Position numbers and translations under genes: made by a program | NCBI GenBank assembly: GCA_050945755.1 | Contig: JBMNTN010000041.1 | Span: 1-16,756, forward strand | Source of the DNA: JAQVXR01 sp050945755 | Lineage (GTDB): Bacteria; Bacillota; Dehalobacteriia; Dehalobacteriales; Dehalobacteriaceae | Reading direction: 5' to 3' | Length of the DNA stretch: 16,756 bases | Part shown: one piece after another, positions 13,225-16,756 of the stretch | Position numbering within the stretch: position 1 is the stretch's first letter | Layout of the letters: each line of letters starts with the position of its first letter | Notes under the pieces: model-generated | Told to the model about the DNA's origin: nothing | Seen by the model: the letters and a program-made list of their open reading frames with translations, nothing else | The model's database searches: none

Positions 13225-14739
13225 TTACTTGGATATTTCCTGGTTTAGTGCTTTCATCAAGGAAATACACGCAAAAATCATCACAAATATAAAGGGGAAT
13301 GCTGCTGCAACAGACGCTGTCTGGAGAGATTGCAACCCTCCGGCCAGAAGCAAGGCTGTTGCAAGAAGCGACTGGATGAGTCCCCAAATAATTTTCTTTG
13401 TATTTGTGGGATCCAAATTACCTTCAGAAGTTAGCATCCCAAGCACAAATGTGGCCGAATTGGCTGAGGTAATAAAAAATGTGCCTAGCAAAAACACCGT
13501 AATAAATGAAATGATAGTTCCTAGCGGGTAACTCTTCAACACAACAAATAAACCTGTTTCAGGTGCGGCAGATATTGATTGCAAAGCATCCAGTGTCATT
13601 TTTTCAGTAAAGAACAAATTTAATCCTAATGTGCCGAACACGGCAAACCAGATACATGATGCGATGGCGGGGGCCACAATTACACCGAGGACAAATTCTC
13701 TGATAGTCCTCCCCCGGGAAATCCTGGCAATAAATGTACCGACAAACGGTGCCCAGGCAATCCACCATGCCCAGTAAAATATCCTCCATCCATTGACCCA
13801 TGAGTTATCTCCATAAGGATCAATATACAAACTCTGTTGAATAAACGTGTTCAGGTATTGTCCCATGCCGCTGATAAATGCATTGATCATTTTTACCATC
13901 GGCCCGACAAGGATGGAAAGAATCAATATCCCAAATGCCAGATATAGATTGATATCTGAAATAAACTTGATACCCTTTTCAATCCCGCTGACGGCTGACC
14001 AGATAAATATTACGGTAATTATCGTAATAATTACTATCTGGACAAACTCTGTTTCCGGTATTGCAAACAAATATTTAAGCCCGCTGTTTATTTGCAGTGT
14101 TCCTAGGCCTAAAGATGTGGCAACTCCGGCTACCGTAGCAATGGCTGCTAAGATATCAATCAGTTTTCCCACAGGGCCCTTGACACCTTCTTCACCGATC
14201 AGAGGTTCAAAAATGGTGCTAATAAGGCCCGGCCTGTTTTTTCTAAACTGAAAGTAGGCAAGAGCAAGGCCGATGATGCTGTAGTTGGCCCAGGGATGAA
14301 ATCCCCAGTGAACAAATGATGCATTCATGGCAAAATTAGCCGCCTCAACCGTTCCTTCTTTTAACCCCGGAGGAGCGACAAAATGGGATATAGGCTCTGC
14401 CACTCCCCAGAACACTAAGCCAATACCCATTCCTGCCCCAAAGAGCATGGCAAACCATGAGGCAGTGCTGAAATCAGGTTTGGAATCATCCGCCCCCAGC
14501 TTAATTTTTCCATATTTGCTGAATGCCAGATAGAGAGCAAAAGCTACAAAAATCAACATGGATAAAAGATATGACCAGCCAAATTTGTTGGTTAAAAATC
14601 CCAGCAAAGCGTTAGCGGCATTTTCAAAACTAGTTTTTGCCAATATGGCCCAAAGCACTACCAGAAAAGTCACAACCAATGATACCAGATACACGGTTTG
14701 GTCCGGCTTTTGATTTGCAATATGACCTTCTTTGCTCAT
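13225..14739 (-). CDS. BCCT family transporter, probably glycine betaine
   Basis: This 504-residue membrane protein has about 12 predicted helices. The BCCT glycine motif GAGMGIGLVFWGVAEP (101-116) contains the GMGIG found in sodium-coupled BetP. HWGFHPW (144-150) and FYWAWWIAWAPFVG (321-334) supply the aromatic box tryptophans (W145, W150, W325, W326, W329) that hold a trimethylammonium group. It would import glycine betaine (choline or carnitine cannot be excluded) as substrate for the surrounding reductase. I chose ATG 14739 because AGAGGGGCG precedes it; an in-frame ATG 14 codons earlier lies inside a 14-bp hairpin. It ends 18 bases before the trxB start. Confidence 0.9.
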   Translation of the reverse strand: MSKEGHIANQKPDQTVYLVSLVVTFLVVLWAILAKTSFENAANALLGFLTNKFGWSYLLSMLIFVAFALYLAFSKYGKIKLGADDSKPDFSTASWFAMLFGAGMGIGLVFWGVAEPISHFVAPPGLKEGTVEAANFAMNASFVHWGFHPWANYSIIGLALAYFQFRKNRPGLISTIFEPLIGEEGVKGPVGKLIDILAAIATVAGVATSLGLGTLQINSGLKYLFAIPETEFVQIVIITIITVIFIWSAVSGIEKGIKFISDINLYLAFGILILSILVGPMVKMINAFISGMGQYLNTFIQQSLYIDPYGDNSWVNGWRIFYWAWWIAWAPFVGTFIARISRGRTIREFVLGVIVAPAIASCIWFAVFGTLGLNLFFTEKMTLDALQSISAAPETGLFVVLKSYPLGTIISFITVFLLGTFFITSANSATFVLGMLTSEGNLDPTNTKKIIWGLIQSLLATALLLAGGLQSLQTASVAAAFPFIFVMIFACISLMKALNQEISK

Positions 14740-14768
14740 TTTTTTCGCCCCTCTAAAAAATTCTATAA

Positions 14769-14804
14769 GCATAAGTCTCATCTTTTATTCGATGAGACTT
14801 ATGC
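14769..14804 (-). promoter_or_regulatory. Strong 14-bp hairpin between grdH and the BCCT gene
   Basis: GCATAAGTCTCATC (14769-14782) and its exact reverse complement (14791-14804) enclose 8 bases, 28 bases after the grdH stop. On the minus strand the stem is followed by TTATAGAATTTTTT, so it could act as a partial terminator or attenuator, or as an mRNA-stabilising 3' end for grdIH. It lies 29 bases upstream of the chosen BCCT start and buries the alternative ATG. Confidence 0.65.
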
Positions 14805-14832
14805 AATTAATAACTCAGATTTTTCCCTAATG

Positions 14833-16137
14833 CTATACCTTAAACACAGTCTGTTCTTTTACATCTGTCGCTAATGCCTGTAAAGCAACACCCACCCGGT
14901 GATAGCGCAGTTTCCACTGCTGTTCTTTATCTGTGCCCGGGTCTCCCAAGGGGTATGGAATAGAAATTGTCGGTACTATCCGGTTGGAACCGATAGATTT
15001 TGCCACCGGGATTAAATTTGCCATTTGCACAATGGGGAATCCAGCCCGTTCAAATTCTTTAACCATCGTTGCACCGCAACGAGTACAGGTTCCTCAGGTG
15101 GAGGTGAGAATAATACCGTCCACATTATCCTCTTTAAGATGAGGAATCATTTCTTTAGCCATCCTGGCTGCTTCACCCTGTGTTGTTCCGGTACCCACCG
15201 TTGCATAGAAATATTTATGGAGCCTGCCGATGATCCCTTCTCTTTCATAAGCTTTAAGTGCATCAACCGGAGCTACCCTATCGGGATCATCATCAGCTGC
15301 TGCCGGGTCATATCCGGCATGAATTGTTTTAAATTCTCCTTTTTTAAGGTCCTCAATGTCCTCAACATTATATCTGCCCCATCTGGTTGCAGAAGCTGAC
15401 TGGATTCTGTCCGGGTTGTCCACCGGGACAATACCTCCACTTGTAACCAAAGCAATGGTAGCTTTACTTAAATCGGCAATAGGTGGCGCAATGGGGACAC
15501 GGTCCATCTTGGGAACCGGCAATTCTGTTTCATAAGGCTCGCCGTTCAATTTTTTAATTAACATTTCGACAACCCTGTCTGCGGCAGGTTTTTTATCTTC
15601 CCTCCACACTTGATGTCTTACGCCCCTGGGAAAATATCCTTCCTGCGCTGCATCCAAAATGGTCTCTTTTCTGATGAGTTTGTTGGCAAGGCCGGCCATG
15701 CTTTTTATATCTTGCCTCATTTTAGCGGCGCTGTTGCCGCCCTTCATAATATAGATATCTTTTTTAAACATCTCTACCCCAGGGTTTTCTTCGTGCATGG
15801 AGGTAACCACCGGAACATTATATTTATCCTTTACCGCCTTACAGATATGGCCGCAAGCAACTCCATACCTGCCCGCCTGGAATGCCGGGCCGGCCAAGAA
15901 TATATCAAATTGCTTTCCTTCAAGAAATCCCAGGATGGTATTTATTGCTTCTTCGGTATTTGACCCCATAAAATTATCGCCGCAGATTACGGTATGGGTA
16001 ATCTCCGCGTCCAGATGTTTATCAAGCTCCATAGCAGGACCGATCAATCCTTCATTGATGGATGGACCTACATCTGCTTTATCTTCTCCCCCGATTTGAC
16101 CGAAAAACTGATTTAGATAAAGTATTGCTTTTGCCAT
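14833..16137 (-). CDS. grdH: Betaine reductase protein B selenoprotein subunit (GrdH), selenocysteine at codon 348
   Basis: The frame from ATG 16137 reads 347 codons, meets UGA at 15094-15096, and continues to TAG at 14833, giving 434 residues. Across the UGA it reads LTST-U-GTCTRCGATMVKEFERAGFP, the GrdB/F/H signature UxxCxxC (U348, C351, C354). The N-terminus (ILYLNQFFGQIGGEDKADVG) is typical of this subunit. It cleaves the C-N bond of the substrate bound by the partner subunit and passes the carboxymethyl group to GrdA. Assigning GrdH (betaine) rather than GrdB or GrdF rests on the adjacent BCCT carrier. A SECIS-like hairpin follows the UGA. AAGGAGGTG precedes the ATG, 12 bases after grdI. 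Confidence 0.93.
15061..15096 (-). promoter_or_regulatory. Bacterial SECIS-like element in grdH
   Basis: On the minus strand, 12 bases after the UGA, CGTTGC-GGT-GCAACG (15067-15081) forms a perfect 6-bp stem with a GGU loop. Flanking AACC (15088-15091) and GGTT (15061-15064) can pair below it. Distance from the UGA and the G/U in the apical loop match known bacterial SECIS elements that recruit SelB. Confidence 0.7.
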
Positions 16138-16149
16138 AACTACACCTCC

Positions 16150-16756
16150 TTAAAATTCTTTTACCGTCTTTGGTGACCATCCTACAACCTGATCCCCACA
16201 GAACATCGCGTTATTTTCCATGATGATCGAACCGTCTTTTCTTACTGAAGGTCCGAGAATTTCATCTGTTCCCCATCCGCCGGACAAACCGTCTCTGGCC
16301 AGAGCTTCCAGCTCACCCAGCACAGTTTCCATAGGAGGAAGTTCAATTATTTCCGATACATTTCCGCAGGAGACTACGGCGTTCATTTTTTCGTCCATAG
16401 TGACGAGAGGTTGGGATGCCCCATCTCTTCCGGTACATTCGTTGGTTATACCCACTGTCTTCACGCCGACATCCTCCAAAGCTACAATGCATGCGACAAA
16501 GTCTGCGTCCGGGTTTCCATAGCCTTCTTCAGCGACAATTGCGCCGTCGGCACCCAGGGATTTAGCAATCTGAGCCACAAAAAGAGCTGATCTTTCTTTT
16601 TGTTCCAGAGCCACATTAAGGTTAGACATGATAATGCCCAAAAAGTTTAAAGTTTTCCCATGCTCTTGATATAGCCTCTTGATGACAGGGAAGTTCTGAA
16701 AGTCATAGGTAGACCACTTTGATGAGCATGGCATAAAACTCCCTGATATAATTGCT
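16150..16756 (-). CDS. grdI: Betaine reductase protein B substrate-binding subunit (GrdI), C-terminal fragment (cut by right edge)
   Basis: The frame is open from the right edge (AIISGSF before the internal Met at 16734) to TAA at 16150, about 201 residues. GSFMPCSSKWSTYDFQNFP and AIVAEEGYGNPDADFVA, followed by GITNECTGRDGASQPLVTMDE, are typical of the C-terminal half of GrdE/GrdG/GrdI proteins, normally about 430 residues. The Met at 16734 is not the real start. The N-terminal half, including the region where glycine and sarcosine versions are cleaved to form a pyruvoyl group, is off the window. In Eubacterium acidaminophilum the betaine version runs as an uncleaved subunit of about 48 kDa. 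Betaine specificity is inferred from context. Confidence 0.88.
   Translation of the reverse strand, partial: AIISGSFMPCSSKWSTYDFQNFPVIKRLYQEHGKTLNFLGIIMSNLNVALEQKERSALFVAQIAKSLGADGAIVAEEGYGNPDADFVACIVALEDVGVKTVGITNECTGRDGASQPLVTMDEKMNAVVSCGNVSEIIELPPMETVLGELEALARDGLSGGWGTDEILGPSVRKDGSIIMENNAMFCGDQVVGWSPKTVKEF

Noticed and set aside
14740..14781. Longer BCCT start 14 codons upstream
   Set aside because: That ATG is inside a perfect 14-bp hairpin and lacks a ribosome-binding site, whereas AGAGGGGCG precedes the ATG at 14739.
14833..15066. Separate 77-residue protein starting MVKEFERAGFP
   Set aside because: It is the C-terminal part of grdH after the selenocysteine codon; the reading frame and family signature continue across the UGA.

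Overview
The window looks like chromosomal DNA of an anaerobic, low-to-moderate GC Firmicute of the class Clostridia. The reasons are strong GGAGG ribosome-binding sites, sigma-A type promoters, Firmicute-type housekeeping genes, and a selenocysteine-dependent glycine/betaine reductase system, which is characteristic of amino-acid and betaine fermenting clostridia. I cannot name the genus from the sequence alone.

Left part (1-5000): the start of uppP (undecaprenyl-diphosphatase) runs off the left edge on the minus strand. It is followed by minus-strand purC, an HD-domain phosphohydrolase, and an overlapping pair of GNAT-fold proteins (a GNAT acetyltransferase and a DUF2156/LPG-synthase-C-like protein). 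A plus-strand RluA-family pseudouridine synthase is preceded by a possible coupled 17-codon leader ORF and ends at a clear hairpin terminator.

Middle part (5000-8370): a minus-strand two-gene unit encodes a DUF6530-like protein and a GIY-YIG domain protein, transcribed from a good sigma-A promoter. Diverging from it is a plus-strand NapH/CcoG-like membrane polyferredoxin whose promoter is followed by a G/C-tract palindrome like the operators of CsoR/RcnR-family metal or sulfur sensors. Next is an iron-type alcohol dehydrogenase with a long leader. It meets the grd operon tail-to-tail at a shared bidirectional terminator.

Right part (8367-16756, all minus strand, transcribed right to left): a betaine-reductase type operon in the order grdI (right-edge fragment), grdH (Sec), BCCT transporter, trxB, trxA, grdA (Sec), grdC, grdD. 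The BCCT carrier would import betaine. GrdI/GrdH (protein B) would activate it and release trimethylamine. Selenoprotein GrdA would carry the carboxymethyl-selenoether, and GrdC/GrdD (protein C) would release acetyl phosphate, a source of ATP. TrxB and TrxA would recycle the reductant.

The least ordinary features are: two in-frame UGA codons that must be read as selenocysteine; a TrxB that has gained a C-terminal thioredoxin fold lacking both active-site cysteines and that lacks the usual NADPH 2'-phosphate arginines; a KCEPC thioredoxin; and strong hairpins in the grdH-BCCT and trxA-grdA spacers. Assigning the substrate as betaine rather than sarcosine or glycine rests on the BCCT neighbour and subunit resemblance. 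It is an inference.
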